Assembly (NCBI RefSeq): GCF_900186465.1
Contig: NZ_LT891959.1
Location: 518,921-582,920 of the forward strand
Source of the DNA: Centipeda felix
Lineage (GTDB): Bacteria; Bacillota; Negativicutes; Selenomonadales; Selenomonadaceae
Length of the DNA stretch: 64,000 nt
Direction: 5' to 3'
Below the pieces are notes generated by a model. The model ran no database searches. It was not told where the DNA came from and was given only the letters and a program-made list of their open reading frames with translations. The position numbers and the translations under genes are program-made. Shown piece after piece: positions 48,701-58,255 of this stretch. How positions within the stretch are numbered: the stretch's first letter is position 1; each line of letters opens with the position of its first letter.

Positions 48701-50190
48701 CCGTCTGCGCCGTGATCACCATGTCGGACTTGCCGTCCGCGCCCGCCTTGTTCGTTCCTTCGAGCTTGACATGACCCGTCGTCTCGATGTCCGACGGATT
48801 CTTGAAGGTCGTGTCCTTGACCTTGATGTCGCCGCTCTGGCCGTTGCCGCCGATCTTGATATTGCCGTACTGGGCGTTGTTGACGTTCCAGTCGTTCGGG
48901 CCCGTGCCGACACTGACCGCCTGCGTCTTGTCGCTCTTTTCGAGCGTGAGCGTCTTGCCGACGTTGATCTTGCTGCCGAGGTTCATGTCGTCGGCTTCGA
49001 GCTTTGCATCGTCCTTCGTCTTGATCTTCTCTTCGACGTTGAGCTTCTTGCCCGCGTCGAGCTTGATATGCGTGGACTTCGCCTCGATGCCCTCGACGTC
49101 CTTCTTGGGATCGACGTTGCGGTTCTCGATCTTGGTGACCTTCATATCGGTCTTGTTGGTCAGCGTGAGCGTTCCCGTGTCCGTGAGGTCGGCGGCAATG
49201 CCCCCGATCTTGTTGTGCTGCGAGTCGATCACCATGTCGCCCTTGCCGAAGAGCAGGAGCTTGCCGACCTCGAAGCCCGCCGCCGACGTCTGTGTCAAGC
49301 CGACGCCGTGCACGGCTAGCGTGTCCGTCGCCGCGCCATGCACCGTGCCGGTGAAGGCGAGGGCGCCGTTCGTCAGGATACTCGTATACTTCGGCAGAGC
49401 CGTGATCTCGCCGATCGTCGCCGTGCCCGCGTTGTCCTTCGAGCCGATGGCGACGTTGTAGAAGTTGCCTGCCGCCAGCTTGCCGATGGCCGCATCCGAG
49501 AGGAAGGCGCTCGTGCCGCCGACGGTGAAGTTGCCCGCCGTCTTTTTCTGCACAGCAAAGACGCCCGTTCCGGAGAACGTGCCATTCAGATTCACGGCAT
49601 CGGCGGTGATCTTCGTCTTGCCCGATCCTGCGGCAAGGGACGATCCCGCATCGAAGTTCACGGTGCTTCCCGTAAACGCCATGTCCTTGTTGTTCGTGTT
49701 CGTGACCGCGCCCGTGACCTTGACCGTGTCGCGGGAGATGACGGCGAGCGGCGCCTGCACGGTGGTCGTGCCGATCTCGATGTTGCCCGTCTGGGCATTG
49801 CCGATCTGCACTGTGCCCGTGCCCGAGTCGATGAAGGAGAGGTCCGCCATGGCGATATCCGCCGCGGGCGACGCCGCCGGCGCATTGACCGACATCGTCT
49901 TGCCCGCCGTCCGCGTCTCGATCGTGACCGCGCCGTTCGCACTCGAAAGGACGCCGGTCTCTCCCGCAGGGAGAGACAGCGCATCCGTCTTGACATTGAT
50001 CGTTCCGCCGGCGGTCTTGACCTTCGCCCCCGTGCCGAGGGAGACGCTGTTCGCCTCGAAGGCGGTCTGAGCCGCACCGGTCGAGGCGATCTGGGCGCCG
50101 CCTTCTACGGCGAGGGTGCCCGACGCCTTGAGCTTCAGTGCGCCCGCGCCGTTCTTGAGCGCCGCCGCGCCGCCCGTCAGGAGCCGCGCC
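42708..50190 (-). CDS. Two-partner secretion exoprotein, central part (haemagglutinin repeats, YDG/MBG domains)
   Basis: The main body, nearly 2,500 residues. The upstream two thirds are beta-helix-like repeats rich in Gly, Asn, Thr and Asp (for example TLTLTNKTDMKV-like units), as in FhaB-type adhesins. The downstream part has at least six or seven YDG/MBG-type repeats (TAGDKSRVYGDAN, AAGDKSRIYGTAN, HAGDKTRVYGAEN, KAGDKSRAYGADN, TAGNAERNYGQPN). The segment before about 50,190 in this frame is not homologous, so the real reading enters here from another frame. It ends with an unnatural SIRRAPAV stop inside the repeat tail. Likely surface adhesin. Confidence 0.8.
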
Positions 50191-51159
50191 GTGCTCGATA
50201 TTGACGTTCTGGGCGTGTGCGAGCGTCCCCGAGCCCTGCCAGCCGCCGCCGATCTCAATCGTGCCGCCCTGCATGCCGCTCGCATCCGTCAAGCTGCCCG
50301 TGCCGAGGTTCACGTCATGCGCCGTGATGCGGATCGCGCCCGGTGCGTCTGCGAGGGAGGAGGCACGGACGACGCCGTCCTGATTGACCGCCGAGCGCGT
50401 GAGCATTTCGCCCGTCGCCGCAGACATAAAGACAAGGCCTCCGTCTGCCTCGACGAGACCTTTGTTCGTGACTGCCTGCTCCAGTGCCGCCTTGGTGGGG
50501 ACGACCTCGACCTTGCCGTCGCCGCCAAAGTCGAGTGTGACCGCCTCGCCCGCGGCGAGGACTGCCGTGCCCTTCTTCGCGACGACGACGCCCTCGTTGA
50601 CGACGTCCTTGCCGAGGAGGGCGATGAGCCCGCCGTTCTGGGCGGCGAGTGATGCCTTGTTGATGACCTTGCCGCCGTGCTCTGTGCCGACGAAGTTATA
50701 GCGTCCCGCCATGAAGTCCGCATTCGTGATGTTCATGGTGGAGGCGATGATCGCGCCCGCATCGACCTGTGCGCCCGGGGCGAAGTAGACGCCCGCCGGG
50801 TTGACGAGGAAGACGCGTCCGTTCGCCTGCAGCTGTCCGAAGATCTCGGACGGGTTGCTGCCGAGGACACGGTTCAGGAGGGCCGCCTGTGCGTTCGGCT
50901 GGAGGACGCTCACGCGCTCGCCCGCTGCGATGTTGAAGCTCTGCCAGTTGATGACGGCATTCTGCGAGTTCTGATGGATCGCCATCTCTGCCGCGTTCGA
51001 GGCGATCTGTGCGTCGCCGGCCGCGACCTGTCCGCCCTGCGGAAGGGCAAGTACGGGCTCTGCCGTGCTCGCCAATAATGTCCCTGCTGCAAAGAAACTG
51101 ACGCCGCTGCGCAGGGCGTGTCGCAGGCGTCCGCGACGGTGTCTGTTCATGATGCTCAT
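50182..51159 (-). CDS. Two-partner secretion exoprotein, N-terminal part with TPS domain
   Basis: Secretion-targeting start of the exoprotein. A long signal peptide (basic start, hydrophobic FFAAGTLLAS, cleavage near VLALPQG) precedes the TPS domain: NAVINWQSFNIAAGE and VFLVNPAGVYFAPGAQVDAG. True coding extends to about 50,185 (NVNIEHG). The frame then stays open by chance to 48403, but the sensible protein (ARLLTGGAAALKNG) continues in the next frame. A single base change in the GC run near 50,182-50,190 would join them. Starts at ATG 51159 behind AAAGGGG. Confidence 0.83.
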
Positions 51160-51248
51160 TGTCGTATCCCCTTTATCCCAAAGACCGTCCGACGTGCGTC
51201 GGAATCCCTATACTCTGTCCTCTGTTGATTCTTCCTTATGGTGCTCCC

Positions 51249-51422
51249 ACCACCGCAAGCGGTCCCCCTCCCCCGTCAAACGGGGGGAGGCTATTGTGGT
51301 GTGCCGTGCTGCCTCCCGTCAAACGGGGGAGGCTATGGGTGTGTTTGCCGTTCTGCCTCCCATCGAACGGGAGAGGCTGTGGTGTTGCCGTTAGCTTCTC
51401 CCGTCGAACGAGGAGGCTATGG
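51249..51422. repeat. Four imperfect tandem hairpin repeats between tpsB and tpsA
   Basis: Four units of about 40 bases, each with a small palindrome (for example CTCCCGTCAAACGGGGGAG; CTCCCATCGAACGGGAG) followed by GGCTATGG-like text and GTGT. They fill most of the 294-base gap between the two secretion genes. Related single units occur near 53305, 62300-62530 and 63520. They look like a REP-type dispersed family; function unknown. Confidence 0.7.
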
Positions 51423-51453
51423 GGGCTGGTGAAATCTCAAGGAAGATCACCGT

Positions 51454-53088
51454 TTAGAAGAATTTATAGACCTGAAACCAGAAGCGTCCGCTGCGGTCAC
51501 TGTCCGAGACCGCAGGCTCGTGCCCAAGCTTCCACGCGTAGTTTACACGAGCGACCCAGTTATCATCATTGCTCCAGTTGACGCCGAGGCCTGCCCCATA
51601 CAGGCTGCGGCTGTCCGGTCCCGTATAGCCGGGATAGCCCTCATGGTAGATGCTCACATGTCCTCCATCGACGAATACGATCATCTGCCAGACGTTGGTA
51701 TCGCCCTCGCGCGTCGGTACGTTCCACCGCAGCTCCGCCGTCCATTTCCAGCCGTCGTCGCCCGACGCCTCACTGACGGGATAGGCGCGTACGCCGCTCG
51801 GCCCGCCGAGGGAGAATTTCTCCGAGGAGTCGAGGTTTTTCTCCGCCCACTGGCGGCTGTAGCTGAGGTAGAGGGCAAGCCGATCGTCGATGTGCTGGAG
51901 CCGCGTGAGGTCGAGGTTCCACTTGCCGAAATGCCCTGCCGTGCGCCCCGTCACCGCGTCGTTGAGCCGCTGCATGGGCTCGTCGATCATGACATTGCCG
52001 CGCGTATAGGAGAGCGAGAAGGTGTTGCGCCCTCCCGTCAGGAAGCGGTCGAGGTTGTCCCCATTGATGCCGAACACCCAGTTGCGGGCGTGTTTCGGGT
52101 CACGGAAGGACATCTGCCGTGCCTCGCTGCCCAAGCTCTTGAAGTCGAGCCGCACGGAGCCGTAGAGGTTGAGGTCACGGCTGCGGCGGAAGTTGTGCTG
52201 CCAGTTGAATCCGATGCTCTGTGACGAGCCCACGAAATCCATGGAGGAAAATGCGCCGCCGAGAGAGTAGAAGGATCGTGTGCAGCTGATGCCGAACCGC
52301 TCGCCCTGCCGCCAGAACGGCGTGCTGTAGGAGACGGAGCCCGACCACATTTTGCCGTTTGACATGACGCCGCCGATGGAGAAGATGTCCCCCTCGCGGA
52401 AGGGGCTCGCGTAGTTGAAGAATGCGCTGTACTGATAGCGCCCCGTGTAGCGGTAGCCGCCGTTGTCCACGCCAAGGTAGCCCCACATGCGGTGTCCCTT
52501 GTTCTTGACGTTGACGATGAGGTCGGTCGTCCCCGGCTCGCTGCCCGCCTTGAGTTTGGTGTTTGCCTCGATGCGGTTCATGTCGTTGGTGAGCCAGACG
52601 CCGCGGCTGAGTTTATTCTTGTCGATGATCTGCCCCGGTGCGACGCCCATCTCGCGCAGGATCGCCCGATCGTGCACGTAGGTCTCGTTGTTGACGATGA
52701 TCTCGCCATAGCGTCCCGGCACGATGGTAAAGGTGACGACGCCGTCGCGAAATTCCTGCGGTGCGAGGTAGGCAAACGCGACAAAGTAGCCCTTGTCCCG
52801 CAGATACTTCGTGATCTCCTCCGCCTGCGCCTCAAGGTCGGAGAGCGTCGCCTCATGGTGGCGATGCGGCGCGAGGATGTCCCGCAGCTCCGCATCGGTC
52901 ACGGGGTTTTCTCCGTCAAATGTATAGCGTGCGACCCATATACTCTCTGTCGTCTTCTCTGCTGCCTTTTCGGCGGCGTGCGCGGCGGGGGTGCAGCTCA
53001 CGGCACAGAGGGCGGCAAGACCTGCGGTCAGCAGTCGTTTTTTCACGCGATGCGCGTTCGTTACATGTTTTATGTTCATCTGATTCAT
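51454..53088 (-). CDS. Two-partner secretion outer-membrane transporter (TpsB/FhaC/ShlB family)
   Basis: Outer-membrane pore that exports the neighbouring exoprotein. A signal peptide (ends near PAAHAAEK) is followed by POTRA-like regions (about 50-200: GVVTFTIVPGRYGEI, then VAPGQIIDKNKLSRG) and a beta-barrel ending in F (FQVYKFF). The conserved barrel motif GGPSGVRAYP lies near residue 440. 544 residues from ATG 53088, behind AAGGAAA. It is transcribed before the exoprotein gene, the usual TPS arrangement. Confidence 0.93.
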   Translation of the reverse strand: MNQMNIKHVTNAHRVKKRLLTAGLAALCAVSCTPAAHAAEKAAEKTTESIWVARYTFDGENPVTDAELRDILAPHRHHEATLSDLEAQAEEITKYLRDKGYFVAFAYLAPQEFRDGVVTFTIVPGRYGEIIVNNETYVHDRAILREMGVAPGQIIDKNKLSRGVWLTNDMNRIEANTKLKAGSEPGTTDLIVNVKNKGHRMWGYLGVDNGGYRYTGRYQYSAFFNYASPFREGDIFSIGGVMSNGKMWSGSVSYSTPFWRQGERFGISCTRSFYSLGGAFSSMDFVGSSQSIGFNWQHNFRRSRDLNLYGSVRLDFKSLGSEARQMSFRDPKHARNWVFGINGDNLDRFLTGGRNTFSLSYTRGNVMIDEPMQRLNDAVTGRTAGHFGKWNLDLTRLQHIDDRLALYLSYSRQWAEKNLDSSEKFSLGGPSGVRAYPVSEASGDDGWKWTAELRWNVPTREGDTNVWQMIVFVDGGHVSIYHEGYPGYTGPDSRSLYGAGLGVNWSNDDNWVARVNYAWKLGHEPAVSDSDRSGRFWFQVYKFF

Positions 53089-53239
53089 TCGCACATTTCC
53101 TTCTGTCTGCGCGTATTGCTGTCCTTATAGATACTCTTAATATAGTTATCGCCAGTTTATACTTTATATTAACACATTCATGACTTTATTCCTAGAAACA
53201 AATGTTACGGTTCCGCTTTTTAATGAATCAGATAACAAT

Positions 53240-53285
53240 AGAAAAGCCCGTTACACGAAGCTAAAAAGCTTCATGCAACAGGCTT
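53240..53285 (-). terminator. Intrinsic terminator after upp
   Basis: Minus-strand stem of about 18 bp, AAGCCTGTTGCATGAAGCT pairing with AGCTTCGTGTAACGGGCTT, TTTT loop, followed by TTCTATTG. Its stem text recurs in the terminator at 62242-62285. The gap 53286-53340 contains a REP-like CCACCGCTCGCGCG piece. Confidence 0.82.
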
Positions 53286-53340
53286 TAATGTCTTATCCGA
53301 CAGGCGCCCCCTCCACCGCTCGCGCGCGAGGGTGGGCAGC

Positions 53341-53997
53341 TTAGAGTGTTCCGAAGATGCGGTCGCCCGCATCGCCGAGCCCCGGTACAATGTAGCCGTG
53401 CTCGTTGAGGCAGTCGTCCACTGCCGCAACGTAGATCGGTACGTCGGGGTGGTCTGCCGCGACGCGGCGGATGCCCTCAGGAGCGGAGACGAGGCACATG
53501 AGGATGATGCTGCGCGCGCCCTTGTCCTTGAGCATGGTGAGTGCTGCCGACGCACTGCCGCCCGTGGCGAGCATGGGGTCAGGTACGATGAGTGTGCGAT
53601 CCTCGATGCCGCGCGGGAGCTTTGCATAGTACTCGACGGGGGCAAGTGTCTCGGGGTCGCGATAGAGTCCGATGTGTCCGACGCGTGCCGCAGGGATGAG
53701 GTTCAGGATGCCGTCGAGCATCCCGAGGCCTGCGCGTAGGATCGGGACGATGCCGAGTTTTTTGCCTGCGAGCATTTTTGCATGGCAATGTGCGACAGGG
53801 GTCTCGATCTCCACGTCGCGCAGGGGGAAGTCGCGCGTGATCTCGTATGCCATGAGCATGGCGATCTCCGAGAGCAGTTCGCGGAATTCCTTTGTCCCCG
53901 TTTCCTTGCGGCGCATGATGGTCAGTTTGTGCTGGATGAGCGGATGATCGACGAGGTGGAGTGTCGGTATGTCGGACGGGCGGAATGTGTCAGCCAT
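53341..53997 (-). CDS. upp: Uracil phosphoribosyltransferase
   Basis: Salvages uracil to UMP using [24 protein letters not shown] at the start, [11 protein letters not shown], and [12 protein letters not shown] (PRPP loop) are diagnostic. 218 residues from ATG 53997, behind GGAAAGGAAAC; the longer frame is out-of-frame glyA sequence. It lies 25 bases after glyA and ends the operon before a terminator. Confidence 0.97.
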   Translation of the reverse strand: MADTFRPSDIPTLHLVDHPLIQHKLTIMRRKETGTKEFRELLSEIAMLMAYEITRDFPLRDVEIETPVAHCHAKMLAGKKLGIVPILRAGLGMLDGILNLIPAARVGHIGLYRDPETLAPVEYYAKLPRGIEDRTLIVPDPMLATGGSASAALTMLKDKGARSIILMCLVSAPEGIRRVAADHPDVPIYVAAVDDCLNEHGYIVPGLGDAGDRIFGTL

Positions 53998-54022
53998 GGG
54001 ATGTTTCCTTTCCACGGGGAGG

Positions 54023-55285
54023 TCAGTTCTCCCCGAGATGTTCATAGATCGGATATTTTTTGCAGAATGCATCGACGCGGCGGCGTGCCTCTGCGCGGCG
54101 GCTCTCGTCCGTCGGTGCATCGAGGACGTGCGCGATGATGCGTGCGACCTCACGCATGTCCTCCTCGCGGAAGCCGCGCGTGGTGAGTGCGGGCGAGCCG
54201 AGACGGATGCCGCTCGTGACGAACGGGCTGCGCGGCTCGAACGGGATGGTGTTGCGGTTCGCTGTGATGTTGACCTCGTCGAGGAGGGTCTGCGCTTCCT
54301 TGCCCGTGATGTCCTTGTTCGTGAGGTCAACGAGCATGACGTGCGTGTCCGTGCCGCCCGAGACGATGCGGTAGCCGAGCTTCGTGAGTTCGTCGGCGAG
54401 CGTGGCGGCGTTCTTGACGACCTGTGCGCCGTACTCCTTGAACGAGGGCTGCAGTGCCTCGCCGAGGGCGACGGCCTTGGCCGCGATGACGTGCATCAGA
54501 GGGCCGCCCTGGATGCCGGGGAATACGGCCTTGTTGATCTTTTTCCCGAGTTCTTCGTCGCGTCCGAGGATGAGGCCGCCGCGCGGGCCGCGCAGGGTTT
54601 TGTGCGTGGTCGTGGTGACGATGTCGGCGTAGGGGACGGGGCTGGGGTGCTGCCCCGCTGCGACGAGCCCCGCGATATGTGCCATGTCGACCATGAAGAT
54701 GGCATCGACGCTTTTGGCGATGGCGGCGATGCGCTCAAAGTCGATGATGCGTGCATACGCCGATGCGCCCGCGATGATCATGCGCGGATGGTGCTCGGCA
54801 GCGAGTTTTTCGAGGGCGTCGTAGTCGATGCGCTCGGTCTCGCGGTCAACGCCGTAGGGGATGACCTTGTAGTAGGTGCCGGAGATGTTGACGGGGCTGC
54901 CGTGCGTGAGGTGTCCGCCGTCCGTGAGGTTCATGCCGAGGATGGTGTCGCCCGGCTGCAGGAGGGCGAAGAATACCGCCATGTTCGCCTGTGCGCCCGA
55001 GTGGGGCTGAACGTTCGCCCATGCCGCGCCGAAGAGTTCCTTTGCGCGGTCGATGGCGAGCTGCTCTGCGACATCGACGTACTCGCAGCCGCCGTAGTAG
55101 CGCTTGCCGGGGTAGCCCTCGGCGTATTTGTTGGTGAGGACGCTGCCCTGTGCCTCCATGACGGCACGGCTGACGATGTTCTCCGAGGCGATGAGTTCGA
55201 GCTTTGTCCGCTGACGGTTGAGCTCGTGATCAATTGCCTCCGCGACCTGCGGGTCTGACTGTTTCAGCGTGTCCATAATGCTCAT
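54023..55285 (-). CDS. glyA: Serine hydroxymethyltransferase
   Basis: PLP enzyme interconverting serine and glycine with one-carbon transfer to tetrahydrofolate. [18 protein letters not shown], the PLP lysine motif [13 protein letters not shown] and [10 protein letters not shown] are present. 420 residues. Start ATG 55285 follows GGGGAGAG. Located between rpiB and upp, a common Firmicute order. Confidence 0.98.
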   Translation of the reverse strand: MSIMDTLKQSDPQVAEAIDHELNRQRTKLELIASENIVSRAVMEAQGSVLTNKYAEGYPGKRYYGGCEYVDVAEQLAIDRAKELFGAAWANVQPHSGAQANMAVFFALLQPGDTILGMNLTDGGHLTHGSPVNISGTYYKVIPYGVDRETERIDYDALEKLAAEHHPRMIIAGASAYARIIDFERIAAIAKSVDAIFMVDMAHIAGLVAAGQHPSPVPYADIVTTTTHKTLRGPRGGLILGRDEELGKKINKAVFPGIQGGPLMHVIAAKAVALGEALQPSFKEYGAQVVKNAATLADELTKLGYRIVSGGTDTHVMLVDLTNKDITGKEAQTLLDEVNITANRNTIPFEPRSPFVTSGIRLGSPALTTRGFREEDMREVARIIAHVLDAPTDESRRAEARRRVDAFCKKYPIYEHLGEN

Positions 55286-55304
55286 GTGTGCTCTCCCCTA
55301 GCTG

Positions 55305-55757
55305 TTAGCTGTCTTTCTGCTGCTCAAGTGCCATGATCTTGTCGACGCGGCGGGCGTGGCGGCCGCCCTCGAACTCCGTGCAGACCCATGCGCGCACGAC
55401 TTCACCCGCCGGGCCGATGCCCGTGACGCGTCCGCCCATGGCGAGGACGTTTGCGTCGTTGTGTTTCCGCGACATGATCGCCGAGTAGACGTCGCCGCAG
55501 AGTGCGGCGCGGATGCCGTCGATCTTGTTTGCCGCGATGGAGATGCCGATCCCCGTGCCGCAGAGGACGATGCCACGATCCGCCTTGCCGGAGACGACAT
55601 CAGCGCAGACCTTCTCCGCGATGTCGGGATAGTCGACCGACTCCGTGCCGAAGGTGCCGACGTCCGTGACGCGGACATCCTCAAACTCGTGGAGCACCAT
55701 CTTGACTTCCTCTTTCAGCTCCACTGCCCCATGATCGCTGCCAATCGTTATTTTCAT
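55305..55757 (-). CDS. rpiB: Ribose-5-phosphate isomerase B
   Basis: Interconverts ribose 5-phosphate and ribulose 5-phosphate. MKITIGSDHGAVELKEE, catalytic cysteine region VLCGTGIGIS and HNDANVLAMGGR are family signatures. 150 residues from ATG 55757, which has AAAGGAGG ahead; the longer frame lacks support. 19 bases before glyA. Confidence 0.96.
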   Translation of the reverse strand: MKITIGSDHGAVELKEEVKMVLHEFEDVRVTDVGTFGTESVDYPDIAEKVCADVVSGKADRGIVLCGTGIGISIAANKIDGIRAALCGDVYSAIMSRKHNDANVLAMGGRVTGIGPAGEVVRAWVCTEFEGGRHARRVDKIMALEQQKDS

Positions 55758-55823
55758 CCGAACGGCCTCCTTTAGATGTTTTATTTCTGCCCATTTTAGC
55801 ATAATTTGATAAAAAAAAACAGA

Positions 55824-56666
55824 TCACCGCTGCACGCGTGTACGGAGTGCGAGCGAGAGGAAGAAGATGAGGGCGGCGGCGGCGACGATGGCCGCGCCGG
55901 CCGCGATGCCGAGGTAGTAGGCGGAGAAGAGCCCGACGATGCCCGCAACGAGGGCGGTGAGGATGGCGATGAGGTGGTACTCCTTGACGCTGCGCGCCAC
56001 GTTGCGCGCGGCTGCCCCCGGCAGGACGAGGAGTGCATTGATGATGAGGATGCCGACCCACTGGATGCTGACGGCGACGACGACGGCGAGCAGGGCGGCA
56101 AACGCCGCCTCGATGCGCACGACGGAGATGCCGCGGCTGTGCGCGAGTGACGGGTTGACGGAGAGCAGGAGCAGATGGTTGAAGAGGACGGCCCAGACCA
56201 GTACGACGAGGAGGTCGACGGCGAGCAGTCCCGCGAGGTCGGACGGCGTGATGCTCAGGATGTCGCCGATCAGGAGCGGGGAGAATTTCGAGAAACCGCC
56301 GCCTCGGCTCATGACCATGAGGCCGACGGCAATGGCAGTCGAGGAGAATACGCCAATGACGGTGTCTGCCGATGCCGCCGTCCGATGCTTGATGTAGGTG
56401 ATGAGGAGGGCAAAGGCGATCGAGAAGGTGATGAGCGCGGTGAGCGGCGAGACGATGCCGACGAGCGCGCCGACGGCAATACCCGTGAATGCGCCGTGGC
56501 CGAGCGAGTCCGAGAAGAACGCCATGCGGCTTGAGACGACCATGGTCGAGAGGAGCCCGAAGAGCGGCGTCATGAGTAGGACGGCGAGAAGCGCATTCTT
56601 CATAAAGGTATACTCTGTCCACGAAAAGGGCAGGAGTGTGTCCATGACGTGATAGATCAGTTCCAT
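55824..56666 (-). CDS. Zinc/manganese-type ABC transporter permease (ZnuB/MntB family)
   Basis: Inner-membrane permease of a metal importer; 280 residues with seven or eight hydrophobic segments. Family text: MAFFSDSLGHGAFTGIAVG, and a VSIQWVGILIINALLVLPGA segment. Overlaps the ATPase gene by 10 bases behind GGAGGGGAC. No binding-protein gene is adjacent in this window. Confidence 0.9.
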   Translation of the reverse strand: MELIYHVMDTLLPFSWTEYTFMKNALLAVLLMTPLFGLLSTMVVSSRMAFFSDSLGHGAFTGIAVGALVGIVSPLTALITFSIAFALLITYIKHRTAASADTVIGVFSSTAIAVGLMVMSRGGGFSKFSPLLIGDILSITPSDLAGLLAVDLLVVLVWAVLFNHLLLLSVNPSLAHSRGISVVRIEAAFAALLAVVVAVSIQWVGILIINALLVLPGAAARNVARSVKEYHLIAILTALVAGIVGLFSAYYLGIAAGAAIVAAAALIFFLSLALRTRVQR

Positions 56667-57484
56667 GCCGTCCCCTCCTCTCCTGCCGTGCGCTTCTCCG
56701 TCGGCGCGCGCAGGCTGCTGAGGTCGGGCAGAATGCCGAAGATCTGCTCCATCGCCGGAGAGCGATAGACCTCCTCGGGCGTACCGGCCGCCGCGATGCC
56801 GTGGTTCATCAGGACAACCTTGTCCGCATGGCGTGCCGTCATGCCGAGGTCATGCGAGATGAGGAGGATCGCGAGATCCTCCTTGGCGCGCAGCTCCGCG
56901 ACGATCTCGTAGAAGAGTGCCAATCCGCGCTGATCAACGCCCGAGACGGGCTCATCGAGGAGGAGCAGGTTCGGGATGGGGTCGAGCGCGAGCGCGAGGA
57001 GAACGCGCTGCAGTTCTCCGCCCGAGAGTGCGCCGAGGCGGCGGTCGATGAGGTGCTCCGCCCGCACGCGCGCAAGGCTCTGCGTGGCACGTGCACGATA
57101 GCGACGTGCGGGGCAGAGCCAGACGGGGCGCGCCGTGATGCACGCCATAAAGAGATCCATGACGGTGGTCGGTGCGCTCACGTCGAGGCGGAGGTACTGC
57201 GGGACGTAGCCGATGACGGGGCGGCCGGTATGGCGCCCCTCGGCGTCGACGAAGCGGATGTGTCCCGTGTGCGGCACCTCGCCGAGGATGGCGCGCAGGA
57301 GGGTTGATTTTCCCGCGCCGTTCGGGCCGATGATGGCGGTGAGCTCACCGCAGTGAAAGTGCAGATTGACGTGCGAGAAGACGTCAAATGTCCCGTAGGA
57401 GACGCCAAAGTCCTCGACGCGCGTGCAGCAGAAGTGCGCGCAGCCCTCTGCTGCGCCGCTGTGATGAAAGATATGCCTGAGCAT
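56657..57484 (-). CDS. Zinc/manganese-type ABC transporter ATPase (ZnuC family)
   Basis: Energises the next-gene permease; 275 residues. Walker A GPNGAGKST near residue 55, signature LSGGELQRVLLALAL near 150, Walker B NLLLLDEPVSGVD. The first 26 residues are unusual: MLRHIFHHSGAAEGCAHFCC carries four His and three Cys before the fold begins, a possible metal-sensing extension (inference). Start behind GAGGACA, 30 bases after the ABC-2 permease. Confidence 0.9.
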   Translation of the reverse strand: MLRHIFHHSGAAEGCAHFCCTRVEDFGVSYGTFDVFSHVNLHFHCGELTAIIGPNGAGKSTLLRAILGEVPHTGHIRFVDAEGRHTGRPVIGYVPQYLRLDVSAPTTVMDLFMACITARPVWLCPARRYRARATQSLARVRAEHLIDRRLGALSGGELQRVLLALALDPIPNLLLLDEPVSGVDQRGLALFYEIVAELRAKEDLAILLISHDLGMTARHADKVVLMNHGIAAAGTPEEVYRSPAMEQIFGILPDLSSLRAPTEKRTAGEEGTAWN

Positions 57485-57514
57485 GATTGTCCTCTGAGTG
57501 ATATGAGTGATTGC

Positions 57515-58255
57515 TTAGTCAGTCAGTCGGCGGAATTTCCATGTACCGGCGACGATGCCGAGGATGGCGTAGAGCACGACGACGGCAAGCGAGATAACGG
57601 AGTAGTCCCCTGCCCCGCTGAGGCTGCGCAGGAGGTAGCTCGTATGTGTCAGTGGGAGGATCTCCACGAGATAGCGCACCGCATCCGGCAGTGCCGCCGT
57701 GGAGAAGAATGTCCCGCAGAGGAACGACATGGGCAGGAGGACGTAGAGGTTGACCTGTCCCATCTCCTCGTAGGTGGAGATATACATCGCCGCGAGAAAG
57801 CCAATCTCCGCGAAAATCGCACAGTTCAGCGTCAGCACAAGAAGAAAGAGCGGCGTGACGGAAAAATGTGCACCGAAGAGATAACTCAGTCCGATGATGA
57901 TCGCCGAGGAGATCAGTCCGCGCAACACGGCACCCGCGACCTTGCCGACGACGTAGGCATCGGGGCGGATGGGGGCGATAAGGTACTCCTCAAGGCTTTT
58001 ATGGTAGATGCGCTCCGCGTGCACGGGGATGATGCTGTTAAAGCTGATGTTCATGGAGTTCATCGCGAGCAGCCCCGGCACGAGGAAGTCGATGTACGAG
58101 CCGCCGCCGACGTCGATGCTCCGCCCGAGTCCCCAGCCAAAGGCGATGAGGAACATGAGCGGCGAGACCATGCGGCTCAGGATATATTTTTTCAGGCGGC
58201 GGCGCAGCACGATCCAGTCGCGCCAAAACACCGTCCATATATCGCCAAGCATCAG
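57515..58255 (-). CDS. ABC-2 type exporter permease
   Basis: Membrane part of an ABC-2 exporter; about 246 residues from ATG 58255 (GGAGGGG ahead). Six hydrophobic segments; MLGDIWTVFWRDWIVLRRR start and a MSFLCGTFFSTAALPDAVRY segment are typical of the family that includes drug and NodJ-like exporters. It overlaps its ATPase gene by 4 bases. Substrate unknown. Confidence 0.9.
   Translation of the reverse strand: MMLGDIWTVFWRDWIVLRRRLKKYILSRMVSPLMFLIAFGWGLGRSIDVGGGSYIDFLVPGLLAMNSMNISFNSIIPVHAERIYHKSLEEYLIAPIRPDAYVVGKVAGAVLRGLISSAIIIGLSYLFGAHFSVTPLFLLVLTLNCAIFAEIGFLAAMYISTYEEMGQVNLYVLLPMSFLCGTFFSTAALPDAVRYLVEILPLTHTSYLLRSLSGAGDYSVISLAVVVLYAILGIVAGTWKFRRLTD

Noticed and set aside
46443-49319. 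958-codon open frame on the plus strand
   Set aside because: It is antisense to the exoprotein gene, Arg/Val/Asp-rich with no domain, and arises from GC-rich repeat coding. There is no ribosome site or promoter I can support.
51249-51422. Possible small CRISPR array
   Set aside because: The units are imperfect, run directly into each other without unique spacers of constant length, and each is a palindrome. No cas gene is present.
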